This document shows, one piece after another, positions 24,885 to 32,968 of a DNA stretch of 34,830 nt. The stretch is from JASSUD01 sp031963365 (GTDB taxonomy: Bacteria > Pseudomonadota > Gammaproteobacteria > Burkholderiales > Burkholderiaceae). Each line of letters begins with the position of its first letter. Within the stretch, counting starts at the first letter, position 1. The stretch is taken from assembly GCA_031963365.1 (NCBI GenBank), contig JASSUF010000005.1, positions 1 through 34,830 on the forward strand. Direction: 5' to 3'. The notes beneath the pieces are model-generated. The model did no database searches. It was not told where the DNA came from and was given only the letters and a program-made list of their open reading frames with translations. The translations under genes were made by a program, and so were the position numbers.

Positions 24885-25799
24885 TTACCGGTCTTTTTTA
24901 TTTTTTGTGGTTTCCTCTGTCGTTAGTGGCGGAGGTGTGCCAGATGAATAAGCAGGCAATGTTTGCGCAATCATTCGTTGCTGATGGTCATTTTGAGCGG
25001 TTTTATTCAATAACGCAGAGTAAGGTTTTACCGGCGTTAGGCTTTCTAGATCAGAGACGCTATTGGATTCTAGTAAGGTGAATGTTTTTGGCTGCGTATG
25101 GTTTTGTAGTGAATAAGTAGGCGCTTCTGTTTTTTGACGCTCGAATTGCCAGTTATTATAAAACGCGACTGCTGAAGCCCGATTAGTTGCCCCTAATAAT
25201 CTGTAGATGGTGCTTAGGTGAATTTTGACGGTACCTTCACTGATATTAAGTGCGCGTGCCATCATTTTATTCGTGCTTCCCATATGAAGAAATCGAATAA
25301 TCTGGTGTTGACGTGGAGAAAGCCTGGAAACGCCTTTTGCATGACGCAGAGAGGGTTTTGGTAGGGCAGTAATACTTTTTCCTGCAGGGCGATTTTCATT
25401 GGGTAAATTTAAATTTAATGCCCCGGAAGGAATATAACGTCCGCCCCATAAAACAAGTTCCAGTGCCCGTAATACATGATGGGGATCTAGGTCGCGTGGA
25501 AGGATGCCCAGTACCCCAGCATGTAAAAGCTGGTGTACATCCATAGAAGAGAGATCTTCTGTAAAAATGGCAATTTGCAGTGTAGGGTAGGTGCTTAATA
25601 ATTCCATAATCGCTGAAGTATGGATCCAGTTAAGCTGCCAATCTATGATGAATAAATCAGGTAGCCCAAATTCTAAGGTGCGTAAAACCTGTTTCCAATT
25701 AGAAGCTTGCGCAAAATGGGCATGTCGGTCAATTTGGCGCAACAGTGTTTTGAGGCCTTCGCACCGCTCAGGGCGGTCATCGAGTATGAAAACTTTCAC
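24885..25799 (-). CDS. orphan response regulator, LuxR/NarL type
   Basis: This 304-residue regulator has a receiver domain (residues 1-120) with acidic pair DD at 7-8, likely phospho-acceptor D53 in DLFIIDWQL and the switch threonine in AIFTED. The conserved lysine of the receiver is replaced by arginine (GILPRD in place of a GYLLKD-like motif). A LuxR helix-turn-helix occupies about residues 160-215 (LSPRQHQII, NISEGTVKIHLSTIYRLLGA). A polar tail of about 85 residues beyond it is unusual. It starts with GTG at 25799 with AGGAGA upstream. No sensor kinase is adjacent. Target genes are unknown. Confidence 0.88.
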   Translation of the reverse strand: MKVFILDDRPERCEGLKTLLRQIDRHAHFAQASNWKQVLRTLEFGLPDLFIIDWQLNWIHTSAIMELLSTYPTLQIAIFTEDLSSMDVHQLLHAGVLGILPRDLDPHHVLRALELVLWGGRYIPSGALNLNLPNENRPAGKSITALPKPSLRHAKGVSRLSPRQHQIIRFLHMGSTNKMMARALNISEGTVKIHLSTIYRLLGATNRASAVAFYNNWQFERQKTEAPTYSLQNHTQPKTFTLLESNSVSDLESLTPVKPYSALLNKTAQNDHQQRMIAQTLPAYSSGTPPPLTTEETTKNKKDR

Positions 25800-26197
25800 T
25801 TAAATCTCCTTGTATGGATGGTTGAACAATTTGCTTGGTACAAAAAGTGCGCTATAAAAACCCAACAATGTATTTTGGAAAGTAATACTTTGACAGCGAT
25901 GGAACTTTTCACGGTGCGCTGCATTTACAGCATGATGACAAATTTAAATAGAGTGTGTGTACTAGCTAAAAGTCATAAGGCCGATGACTCTCTAGTCATG
26001 TGCATGAAATTAGTTTATAGAGTTATAAAGATAAACTCTATATGGAATATGTTTTTAATTATAAACAATGTCTCTTTTAGGGGAACAAGCAAAGTGGTAG
26101 TTAAAGGCAGTAGTAGCACTTTGCGCGCGGTACCACTTAAAAGAAGATGCTTTTAAATAGTTGAAAACCAATCTAAATATATTCTTGAGGGTTTTAT
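25800..26197. promoter_or_regulatory. divergent region upstream of the LuxR-type gene and hemH
   Basis: About 400 AT-rich bases without a credible gene; a long open frame through it mostly mirrors the LuxR-type gene. A 6-bp inverted repeat, AGTCAT and ATGACT, lies at about 25970-25988, and 8-bp arms AAGTGGTA and TACCACTT lie at about 26093-26140. Either could be a regulator site. AGGAGA for the minus gene and GAGGG for hemH mark its edges. Confidence 0.35.
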
Positions 26198-27292
26198 ATG
26201 ACCGTGGATGTGTATGAACCCACCGCTTCAAGCTTTGAAATCTCGCAGCACACAGAAGTACGCACGGGGGTGGTACTGTTTAATTTGGGTACGCCCGATG
26301 CGCCTACCACGCAGGCAGTGCGACGTTATTTGATTGAATTTTTGTCAGATAGGCGGGTGGTTGAGTTGCCACCATTGCTCTGGCAACCGCTTTTACGTTT
26401 ATTGATTGCGCCGTTGCGTGCGCGTACGTCAGCACAGAAATATGAGCTAGTGTGGTTACCTGAAGGTTCACCGCTACGTGTACATACTGAGCAACAAGTT
26501 AAAGCGCTTCAGGCACACTTTGATGCGAACGGTCAAAAGATATTGGTGCAATATGCGATGCGCTATGGCTCTCCTTCGATGGAAAACTGCTTTGATCGAT
26601 TAGAGCGCGCTGGGGTAAAGCGTATCTTGCTGGTGCCGATGTATCCCCAATACGCTGCAAGCACAACAGCCAGTGTATGGGATAAGGTATGGAATATTTT
26701 GCAAGCGCAGCGCGTACCCCCTGAAATTCAAACGATTGCGCATTACGCAGATTTTCCACCGTATATTGATGCACTGGTGGGCCGTATTCAGACTTATTGG
26801 GCTGAACATAAAAGGCCTAATTTTGCAAACGGAGATCGGCTACTTTTAAGTTTTCATGGCTTGCCCAAGCGTATGGTGGAGCGTGGGGATCCGTATGCCA
26901 ATCAGTGTCAGACCACTGCCGCTTTGTTAAGAGAGGCGCTGTCTCTAACCGAAGAGGAATGTCTTGTAACCTTTCAATCTCAATTTGGCCCTACTCCTTG
27001 GCTACAGCCTTATACGGTTGATACGCTCAGAGCATTGGGAGCCGCATCTGTAAAGCGTGTAGATGTGTTTTGCCCAGGCTTTACAGCAGATTGCTTGGAA
27101 ACTATCGAAGAAATTGGGTGTCTTGGGCGTGAAACTTTTTTGCATGCTGGGGGGAAAAGCTATCATCGCATCGCGTGCTTGAATGCGGATCCATTATTTA
27201 TTGAGTGCCTCGCTGCATTAGTTGAAGCGCATAGCCCTAGGAAACTACTCAATGAATCACAGGCCCCATCTGACAAGGAAAATGGGCATTAA
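26198..27292 (+). CDS. hemH: ferrochelatase
   Basis: This 364-residue enzyme inserts iron into protoporphyrin IX to give haem. The active-site histidine lies in LLSFHGLPKRM and the glutamine/glutamate region in FQSQFGPTPWLQPYT; VFCPGFTADCLETIEEI is the signature motif. GAGGG precedes the ATG by seven bases. In Burkholderia hemH usually lies next to hrcA; here parA, rsmG and the LuxR-type gene come between. grpE follows 119 bases downstream. Confidence 0.96.
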   Translation: MTVDVYEPTASSFEISQHTEVRTGVVLFNLGTPDAPTTQAVRRYLIEFLSDRRVVELPPLLWQPLLRLLIAPLRARTSAQKYELVWLPEGSPLRVHTEQQVKALQAHFDANGQKILVQYAMRYGSPSMENCFDRLERAGVKRILLVPMYPQYAASTTASVWDKVWNILQAQRVPPEIQTIAHYADFPPYIDALVGRIQTYWAEHKRPNFANGDRLLLSFHGLPKRMVERGDPYANQCQTTAALLREALSLTEEECLVTFQSQFGPTPWLQPYTVDTLRALGAASVKRVDVFCPGFTADCLETIEEIGCLGRETFLHAGGKSYHRIACLNADPLFIECLAALVEAHSPRKLLNESQAPSDKENGH

Positions 27293-27411
27293 TCAGCATT
27301 TTCCTAGAGAACCTAGTTTTTGGGGTTGTGATTTTGAAGATCGTCCCTACGTATGCTTCATTGCATTGCACACCACTCATTCCACACTAGACTTATTTAA
27401 TATCAATCAAT

Positions 27412-28023
27412 ATGAAAAAAGACAAAGTGAATCCTTTTCCGGCTGGGCATGATGTCCATGAATTGAACACAGAATCGCATAATGGTGCGACAGAGCAAGT
27501 ACATGGTGCCATTGAGCAAGAAGATGAAGCTGCTATAGCGGCTTCCCAGCCATTTGCGACGGTTGATGCAGATCAAAAAAAGCGCGAAGAAGAAATGCAA
27601 AAGGCATTAGCTGATTTAAAAGAGCAAGTATTGCGCGCGCAAGCTGAAACAGAAAATACACGCCGCAGGGCTCGAGAAGAATTGCAAAAATCACATAAAT
27701 TTGCGATTGAGCAGTTTGCTGAGCATCTGTTGCCTGTGGTAGATAGCTTAGAAGCCGCTTTGGCAGATTCTGGTGAGGATGTAAGCAAAATGCGTGATGG
27801 GGTAGACCTTACTCTGCGCCAGTTGCGAAGTGCATTGGAGAAAGGGCGCGTGACCTGTATTGATCCCGTGAGCGGCGAAGTATTTGATCCTCACCGACAT
27901 CAAGTGATTGCTACGTTGCCTGCAGAACAAGCTGCCAACACGATTGTGGCGGTGCTGCAAAAAGGGTATTTGGTTTCCGATCGGGTATTGCGGCCAGCAT
28001 TGGTTACTATTTGCCAGTCTTAA
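27412..28023 (+). CDS. grpE: nucleotide exchange factor GrpE
   Basis: This 203-residue co-chaperone releases ADP from DnaK. The N-terminal 55 residues are polar and disordered, followed by a long coiled coil (KKREEEMQKALADLKEQVLR, ETENTRRRAREE) and the beta domain (DPHRHQVIATLPAEQ, VAVLQKGYLVSDRVLRPALV). No ribosome-binding site stands out before the ATG. It is the first gene of the grpE-dnaK-dnaJ series. No clear heat-shock sigma promoter or CIRCE is visible upstream. Confidence 0.95.
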   Translation: MKKDKVNPFPAGHDVHELNTESHNGATEQVHGAIEQEDEAAIAASQPFATVDADQKKREEEMQKALADLKEQVLRAQAETENTRRRAREELQKSHKFAIEQFAEHLLPVVDSLEAALADSGEDVSKMRDGVDLTLRQLRSALEKGRVTCIDPVSGEVFDPHRHQVIATLPAEQAANTIVAVLQKGYLVSDRVLRPALVTICQS

Positions 28024-28032
28024 TGGTAGTTG

Positions 28033-28113
28033 CCAGGCTAGATATTAGTTTCTTAGGGCGTGTCCTAGCCTGGTAAAAGCATTTCTTATAAAAAAGGGAG
28101 GTAGGTGCCTCCC
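28033..28113 (+). ncRNA. two hairpins in the dnaK leader
   Basis: CCAGGCTAG (28033-28041) pairs with CTAGCCTGG (28065-28073), and GGGAGG (28096-28101) pairs with CCTCCC (28108-28113). CTCC in the second could alternatively pair with the dnaK ribosome-binding site AGGAG at 28133-28137. They may form a weak terminator plus a temperature-sensitive leader. This is inference from pairing only. Confidence 0.35.
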
Positions 28114-28143
28114 TATGTATATTCGATGAGTCAGGAGATTTTA

Positions 28144-30102
28144 ATGAGTAAAAAGGGTAGCAAAATAATTGGTATTGACCTGGGTACCACGAATTCTTGC
28201 GTAGCTATTCTTGAAGGCAATCAGCCTCGAGTGATTGAAAATGAAGAAGGCGGACGCACCACCCCTTCGATTATTGCCTATCGTGAAGATGGAGAAATTT
28301 TGGTAGGTGTTTCTGCGAAACGCCAAGCAGTTGCTAATCCAAGAAATACTCTATATGCCGTTAAGCGTTTGATTGGTCGACGCTTTGCAGAAGACGCGGT
28401 GCAAAAAGATATTGGTTTAATGCCTTATGAAATTATGCAAGCAGATAATGGAGATGCTTGGATTAAGGTACGTGATCAAAAATTAGCTCCTCCGCAAATT
28501 TCCGCAGAAGTACTGCGCAAAATGAAAAAAACAGCGGAAGACTTTTTAGGTGAAACCGTTACAGAAGCCGTTATTACCGTTCCTGCTTATTTCAATGACA
28601 GCCAGCGTCAGGCCACTAAAGATGCAGGCCGTATTGCAGGCTTAGAGGTGAAGCGCATTATCAATGAGCCTACTGCAGCAGCCTTGGCCTTTGGTTTAGA
28701 TAAAACAGAAAAAGGCGATCGTAAAATTGCCGTGTATGACTTAGGTGGTGGAACATTTGATATATCCATTATCGAAATTGCTGATGTAGATGGCGAAAAG
28801 CAATTTGAAGTGCTCTCCACAAATGGCGATACCTTCCTCGGTGGGGAAGACTTTGATCAGCGCATCATTGATTTTGTGATCGGTGAATTTAAGAAAGAGC
28901 AAGGTGTAGATCTTTCTAAAGATGTGCTCGCACTGCAACGTTTAAAAGAAGCTGCTGAAAAAGCCAAAATCGAGCTTTCTACTTCCCAAGGCACCGAAAT
29001 CAATCTGCCTTACATCACAGCAGATGCCAGCGGTCCTAAGCATTTGAACGTCAAGCTTTCTCGCGCGAAATTAGAAGCCTTGGTTGAAGATTTGATCGAA
29101 CGCACAGTCGCTCCATGCCGCACAGCAATTAAAGATGCAGGCGTAGATGTGGGTGACATCCATGATGTGATTATGGTTGGCGGTATGACGCGCATGCCTA
29201 AAGTGCAAGAGACCGTCAAAACCTTTTTTGGTAAAGATCCTCGTCGGGATGTGAATCCTGATGAAGCTGTGGCTGTAGGCGCTGCGATTCAAGGTCAAGT
29301 GCTCTCAGGCGATCGTCGAGATGTATTATTGCTCGATGTGACTCCGTTATCTCTTGGAATTGAAACCCTTGGTGGTGTGATGACCAAGCTCATTACTAAA
29401 AACACCACTATCCCAACTAAACAAGCACAGGTCTTTTCAACTGCAGATGACAATCAACCTGCCGTAACGATCAAAGTGTTCCAAGGTGAGCGCGAAATGT
29501 GCGCGCACAACAAATTATTGGGCGAATTTAACCTAGAAGGTATTGAGCCCGCACCTCGAGGCGCACCGCAAATCGAAGTAGGTTTTGATATCGATGCAGA
29601 TGGTATCTTGCACGTACAGGCTAAAGATAAAGCCAGTGGCAAGGCTAATAAAATTACCATCAAGGCAAACTCTGGTCTGTCTGAAGCTGAAATTCAAGCC
29701 ATGGTTAAAGACGCAGAAATCAATGCAGAAGAAGATCGCAAAATGCGTGAATTGGTAGAATCACGTAACCGTGGTGAAGCCCTGGTGCACAGCACGCAAA
29801 AGAGTCTCACTGAGAAAGGCGATAAGCTGAGCGAAGAAGATAAAGGCGAAGTGGATACCGCGCTCAAAGCATTGGAAGAAGCGTTAAAAGGCACGGACAA
29901 AGCGGCAATTGACGATAAAATCCAGGCGCTCGAGCAAGCTGCTCAAAAATTAGGCAGTGCTGATGCGGATTTAGATGCGCTCAAAGAAGCAATGAAGAAT
30001 GCCCCGCAAGGTGAAGAAGCTGCAGCTGCATCCAATGCTAAAACTTCGAAGCAAGAAGAAGATGTTCTAGATGCAGAATTTACAGAAGTCAAAAAAGACT
30101 AA
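28144..30102 (+). CDS. dnaK: chaperone DnaK (Hsp70)
   Basis: This 652-residue Hsp70 has the three family signatures: IGIDLGTTNSC, VYDLGGGTFDISII and VIMVGGMTRMPKVQ. The substrate-binding domain (LLDVTPLSLGIETLGGV) and the acidic tail ending DAEFTEVKKD are complete. AGGAG six bases before the ATG at 28144 fixes the start; an in-frame ATG at 28105 is less likely. It works with GrpE and DnaJ, encoded on either side. The coding sequence shows no damage. Confidence 0.98.
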   Translation: MSKKGSKIIGIDLGTTNSCVAILEGNQPRVIENEEGGRTTPSIIAYREDGEILVGVSAKRQAVANPRNTLYAVKRLIGRRFAEDAVQKDIGLMPYEIMQADNGDAWIKVRDQKLAPPQISAEVLRKMKKTAEDFLGETVTEAVITVPAYFNDSQRQATKDAGRIAGLEVKRIINEPTAAALAFGLDKTEKGDRKIAVYDLGGGTFDISIIEIADVDGEKQFEVLSTNGDTFLGGEDFDQRIIDFVIGEFKKEQGVDLSKDVLALQRLKEAAEKAKIELSTSQGTEINLPYITADASGPKHLNVKLSRAKLEALVEDLIERTVAPCRTAIKDAGVDVGDIHDVIMVGGMTRMPKVQETVKTFFGKDPRRDVNPDEAVAVGAAIQGQVLSGDRRDVLLLDVTPLSLGIETLGGVMTKLITKNTTIPTKQAQVFSTADDNQPAVTIKVFQGEREMCAHNKLLGEFNLEGIEPAPRGAPQIEVGFDIDADGILHVQAKDKASGKANKITIKANSGLSEAEIQAMVKDAEINAEEDRKMRELVESRNRGEALVHSTQKSLTEKGDKLSEEDKGEVDTALKALEEALKGTDKAAIDDKIQALEQAAQKLGSADADLDALKEAMKNAPQGEEAAAASNAKTSKQEEDVLDAEFTEVKKD

Positions 30103-30122
30103 AAACCAGTTCTCAATCCTTC

Positions 30123-30223
30123 AAAAAAGCGCTTATTTGTGGCTGTAGTGCCCGAAGAAGCAAACGTAACTTAGTACGTTTGCTTCTTCTTTAGCACCAA
30201 AGCTGCCCAATAAGCGCTTTTTG
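30123..30223 (+). terminator. large hairpin between dnaK and dnaJ
   Basis: A perfect 15-bp stem (GAAGAAGCAAACGTA at 30154-30168 with 30175-30189, loop ACTTAG) sits inside an outer stem, AAAAAGCGCTTAT (about 30124-30136) with ATAAGCGCTTTTT (about 30209-30221). The intervening strands pair in part, so almost the whole gap folds into one rod. It ends in five Ts and so could attenuate transcription into dnaJ or protect the dnaK mRNA. Confidence 0.7.
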
Positions 30224-30259
30224 ATCCATTTTGAATAGGTTCTAAAGGCATTCAACACT

Positions 30260-31408
30260 ATGGCAAAACAAGGCGATTCAAAGCGCGATTATTACGATGC
30301 CTTGGGCGTTGCAAAAAATGCGAGCGATGAAGATATAAAAAAATCGTACCGCCGGTTAGCGATGAAATTTCATCCTGATCGCAACCCGGGTAGCAAAGAA
30401 GCAGAAGAGCATTTTAAAGAAGTAAAAGAAGCCTACGAAGTTTTAAGTGACGCGCAAAAGCGCGCTGCTTATGACCGGTTTGGTCATGCAGGAGTGGATC
30501 CTAGTATGGGCGGAGGCGGTGGAGGCCGTGGACAAGGTTTCCATGGGTTTTCACAAAGCTTTGGCGATATCTTTGGCGACATCTTTGGTGGCGGAGGCGG
30601 TGCAGAGGAGGACGGCCCACGTGTGTATCGGGGAGCAGATCTTCGTTACCGCATGGAAATTACCCTTGAGCAAGCCGCTCGTGGCCATGATGCACAAATT
30701 CGCGTGCCTAGTTGGGATGACTGCAGCACCTGTAAAGGTTCGGGAGCAAAAGCCGGTACCAAGGCACAGACCTGTAATCTTTGCAAAGGCAGCGGCACCA
30801 TACGCATGGCGCAAGGCTTTTTTAGCTTGCAGCAACCTTGCCAAAAATGTCATGGCACAGGGCGCTATATTCCGCACCCCTGTCATGCATGCCATGGCGA
30901 AGGGAAAGTAAAACGGAATAAAACGCTTGCTGTCCATATTCCTGCCGGCATAGACGAAGGTATGCGCATTCGTTCTTCAGGCAATGGTGAGCCGGGCCAA
31001 AACGCCGGCCCCCCAGGCGATTTGTATATTGAAATCCATATCAAACCACACGATGTGTTTGAGCGTGATGGAGATGATTTACATTGCCGTATGCCCGTTG
31101 CTTTTACTACGGCTGCATTAGGCGGAGAGATCGAAGTCCCTACGCTACACGGCCGTGTAAGCTTCACCGTACCCGAAGGCACGCAATCCGGAAAAACCTT
31201 CCGTCTGCGCGGAAAAGGGATGAAAAACGTACACAACAATACCCACGGGGACCTGTATGTGCACGTGCAACTCGAAACCCCCGTCAAATTAACGGAGGAG
31301 CAGCGCACTTTGCTCACACAATTTGCGCAATCGCTAAGCGAAAGCGGCACCAAACACAGCCCACAAAGTAAGAGCTGGTTTGACAGAGTAAAGCAGTTTT
31401 TCGATTAG
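30260..31408 (+). CDS. dnaJ: chaperone DnaJ (Hsp40)
   Basis: This 382-residue co-chaperone has a J domain with HPD (AMKFHPDRNPGS), a Gly/Phe-rich linker (GGGGGGRGQGFHGF), and from about residue 155 four zinc-binding CxxCxGxG modules: CSTCKGSG, CNLCKGSG, CQKCHGTG, CHACHGEG. The C-terminal substrate domains are complete. It stimulates DnaK ATPase. About 50 of its terminal codons are duplicated downstream at 32310-32453 and again in part at 32922-32968. Confidence 0.97.
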   Translation: MAKQGDSKRDYYDALGVAKNASDEDIKKSYRRLAMKFHPDRNPGSKEAEEHFKEVKEAYEVLSDAQKRAAYDRFGHAGVDPSMGGGGGGRGQGFHGFSQSFGDIFGDIFGGGGGAEEDGPRVYRGADLRYRMEITLEQAARGHDAQIRVPSWDDCSTCKGSGAKAGTKAQTCNLCKGSGTIRMAQGFFSLQQPCQKCHGTGRYIPHPCHACHGEGKVKRNKTLAVHIPAGIDEGMRIRSSGNGEPGQNAGPPGDLYIEIHIKPHDVFERDGDDLHCRMPVAFTTAALGGEIEVPTLHGRVSFTVPEGTQSGKTFRLRGKGMKNVHNNTHGDLYVHVQLETPVKLTEEQRTLLTQFAQSLSESGTKHSPQSKSWFDRVKQFFD

Positions 31409-31430
31409 GCTTGTTTTAGCTAGCGTTTAT

Positions 31431-31474
31431 AAAAAATCCCCTCTATGTGATCAAACACATAGAGGGGATTTTTT
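31431..31474 (+). terminator. rho-independent terminator of dnaJ (copy A)
   Basis: A perfect 19-bp stem (AAAAAATCCCCTCTATGTG with its complement) and 6-base loop ATCAAA ends in T6. The A-run on the other side means it could also act on the minus strand. Confidence 0.95.
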
Positions 31475-31547
31475 CGTGGGCGCATATTTGCAGCAAAAGC
31501 GTTCGTAATACCAAAAAGCTTTTCGTGGCTTGGCTTTTTATTTGCTT

Positions 31548-31599
31548 AGTCCAATATAGACTGGAATAACTTAATAAAACACGTATACAGGAGATAAAT
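31548..31599 (+). promoter_or_regulatory. conserved promoter/leader region (copy A)
   Basis: Bases 31548-31582 (AGTCCAATATAGACTGGAAT and onwards) are preserved exactly or nearly so before both cassette genes, while the genes themselves differ. AGGAG lies seven bases before the ATG at 31600. AGTC and GACT flank the AT centre as a small inverted repeat, so the site may bind a regulator. I cannot assign -35 and -10 boxes with certainty. Confidence 0.45.
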
Positions 31600-32337
31600 A
31601 TGGGAACAACTATTGGTACCTTGACTCACTCTGCGAGTGTTGTAAAGCCTCAAGTTTTAAGCACGCAAAAGCAAAATGCCGAAGGCAGCAATAAAATGCC
31701 CGCGCACCATTCAGGGTTGGGAAGCCTGCCTGATGAGCTTAAATTACATGTCGTAGGTTATCTGAGCCGCACAAGTAGCCAAAGTATGCGCCCAGTTAGT
31801 AGAGAATGGGGTTCGATTGTAAAGTCTGATCGGACCTTTAAAGATGAAAAGGAATTTCAAAACGCGATGGCCAATGGTCAAGGAAATAACCTTGGATTTT
31901 TGACACTGCATGGCAGTACTTTTAGTCATGTGGGTTTGGCAGCAATACCTAAGTCAGTGGAGCATTTGGAATTAAAAAGCTGTTTAGGCGTTACTGATGA
32001 ACACATGAAGAATCTAGGTAAAAAGTTACCGCATTTGAAGACGCTCAAGCTAAACCATTCTCACATTACTCCGCTGGGTTTGACAAACTTTAAAGAAAGT
32101 ACAAGTCTGGAGTTAGTGGATATTAATATGAATGGCGAGGAATTGTCCATTTTCAGGGAAACACACCCGAAGACAATTTTAATACTCGGCAACTCAATTA
32201 TAATGACGGAGGATGAGGAGAAAGCTCAAAGAGCGCTGGAGAAAAGTAAAAGAGAGAGCGAGCAGCTGATGGCGGGGCTTGAATGTCTTGTCAGTAACCT
32301 TATGCGCACGCGCAACTCGAAATCCCCGTCAAATTAA
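31600..32337 (+). CDS. F-box/leucine-rich-repeat protein, eukaryote-like
   Basis: This 245-residue protein has a Ser/Thr/Asn-rich leader (residues 1-33), an F-box-like segment at about 44-78 (LPDELKLHVVGYLS, MRPVSREWGSIV) and leucine-rich repeats (VEHLELKSCLGVTDEHM, LPHLKTLKLNHSHITPLGL). F-box proteins in eukaryotes recruit substrates to SCF ubiquitin ligases; bacterial versions are generally injected into host cells. Delivery and host target are inferred. The final residues (RTRNSKSPSN) and the stop codon come from the duplicated dnaJ tail read in another frame, so the original C-terminus has been replaced. AGGAG precedes the ATG. Confidence 0.82.
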   Translation: MGTTIGTLTHSASVVKPQVLSTQKQNAEGSNKMPAHHSGLGSLPDELKLHVVGYLSRTSSQSMRPVSREWGSIVKSDRTFKDEKEFQNAMANGQGNNLGFLTLHGSTFSHVGLAAIPKSVEHLELKSCLGVTDEHMKNLGKKLPHLKTLKLNHSHITPLGLTNFKESTSLELVDINMNGEELSIFRETHPKTILILGNSIIMTEDEEKAQRALEKSKRESEQLMAGLECLVSNLMRTRNSKSPSN

Positions 32338-32453
32338 CGGAGGAGCCGCGCACTTTGCCTACGCAATTTGCGCAATCGCTAAGCGAAAGCGGCACCAAAC
32401 ACAGCCCACAAAGTAAGAGCTGGTTTGACAGAGTAAAGCAGTTTTTCGATTAG
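32310..32453 (+). pseudogene. duplicated dnaJ C-terminal fragment (copy B)
   Basis: This repeats the last 47 codons of dnaJ, still open in the original frame (VKLTEEPRTLPTQFAQSLSE to WFDRVKQFFD and stop), with Gln-to-Pro and Leu-to-Pro changes. It has no start and overlaps the end of the F-box gene in a different frame. It is a duplication by-product with no function of its own. Confidence 0.92.
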
Positions 32454-32475
32454 CCTTGTATGAGCTAGCGTTTAT

Positions 32476-32519
32476 AAAAAATCCCCTCTATGTGATTAAT
32501 CACATAGAGGGGATTTTTT
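32476..32519 (+). terminator. rho-independent terminator (copy B)
   Basis: The same 19-bp stem as at 31431-31474, here with loop ATTAAT and a T7 end. Although duplicated from dnaJ, it now terminates the F-box gene. Confidence 0.94.
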
Positions 32520-32528
32520 TGTGGGCGG

Positions 32529-32560
32529 AAATTAGAGGATAGTGGTGTGCATGTTGGGTT
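32529..32560 (+). repeat. partial dispersed repeat
   Basis: AAATTAGAGGATAGTGGTGT and onwards to GCATGTTGGG matches the repeat at 32968-33012 and the inner part of the 41-bp family. It is inserted between the terminator and the promoter of cassette copy B and is absent at the same place in copy A. Confidence 0.8.
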
Positions 32561-32630
32561 TTCAGCAAAAGCGTTCGTAATACCAAAAAGCTTTTCGTGA
32601 CACGGCTTTTTTATTTTTCTAGTCCAATAT

Positions 32631-32672
32631 AGACTGGAATAACTTAATAAAACACATATCCAGGAGAAAAAT
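32631..32672 (+). promoter_or_regulatory. conserved promoter/leader region (copy B)
   Basis: The counterpart of 31548-31599: AGTCCAATATAGACTGGAAT and following bases are unchanged, and AGGAG again precedes the ATG. Its preservation beside a different coding body suggests both genes are regulated alike. Confidence 0.45.
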
Positions 32673-32930
32673 ATGACCAAAATTACTAATAGCACTGCTA
32701 ACCCTGCCAGTCTTACCAGTCCTCAAGCTTTAAGCACGCACAATCCGAGTACCCAAGGCAGCAGTAAAATGTCGCCCGTATCCTTTCTAGGAGGGGGGTT
32801 GCAAGCTAAAGGCTCCAAGGTTGCTGCGCATACCATGCCCAGTAATATAGGTTATCAGTTTTTGATGAAACAGCAGAAGGAGGCGAATGAAGCGATAAGG
32901 TTTGCCAATGCAATGGAAAGGAAAGCATAA
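32673..32930 (+). CDS. short cassette protein sharing the F-box gene leader
   Basis: This 85-residue protein shares an ungapped 33-residue leader with the F-box gene: 12 identical positions including PQ-LST and GS-KM. It then diverges completely (FLGGGLQAKGSKV, MKQQKEANEAIRFANAMERK). The remainder is short, helical and charged, with no family I recognise. The last codons lie at the edge of a third dnaJ-tail copy. It may be a small exported protein or the remnant of a larger one truncated by that duplication. Promoter and ribosome-binding site are intact, so it is probably expressed. Confidence 0.6.
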   Translation: MTKITNSTANPASLTSPQALSTHNPSTQGSSKMSPVSFLGGGLQAKGSKVAAHTMPSNIGYQFLMKQQKEANEAIRFANAMERKA

Positions 32931-32968
32931 GAACTGGTTTGAAAGAGTAAAGCAGTTTTTCGTGGGCA
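32922..32968 (+). repeat. third, partial copy of the dnaJ tail (copy C)
   Basis: AAGAACTGGTTTGAAAGAGT and on to AAAGCAGTTTTTCG repeats the end of dnaJ, then jumps directly to GTGGGC, the sequence that follows the terminator in copies A and B. The terminator was lost, apparently by deletion between two TTTTTCG stretches. The short cassette gene ends within its first bases. Confidence 0.85.

Larger units (their letters stand above)
31253..31632 (+). repeat. copy A of a tandem duplication (dnaJ tail to leader)
   Basis: From the last 50 codons of dnaJ through its terminator, the promoter region and the first 33 codons of the next gene, this stretch is closely repeated at about 32298-32771. Copy B differs by scattered substitutions and carries a fragment of the dispersed repeat (32529-32560) inserted after the terminator. 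Most of the terminator and promoter bases are identical. Confidence 0.9.

Noticed and set aside
25707..26156. 149-codon plus-strand frame between the LuxR-type gene and hemH
   Set aside because: Its first third is antisense to the regulator, it has no motif or ribosome-binding site, and the rest is AT-rich promoter sequence.
27300..28143. CIRCE element before grpE or dnaK
   Set aside because: No TTAGCACTC with a matching GAGTGCTAA at nine bases was found there, nor in front of hrcA or dnaJ.
30447..31371. Open frames of 95-156 codons on both strands inside dnaJ
   Set aside because: Shadows of a well-conserved gene, produced by its codon bias.
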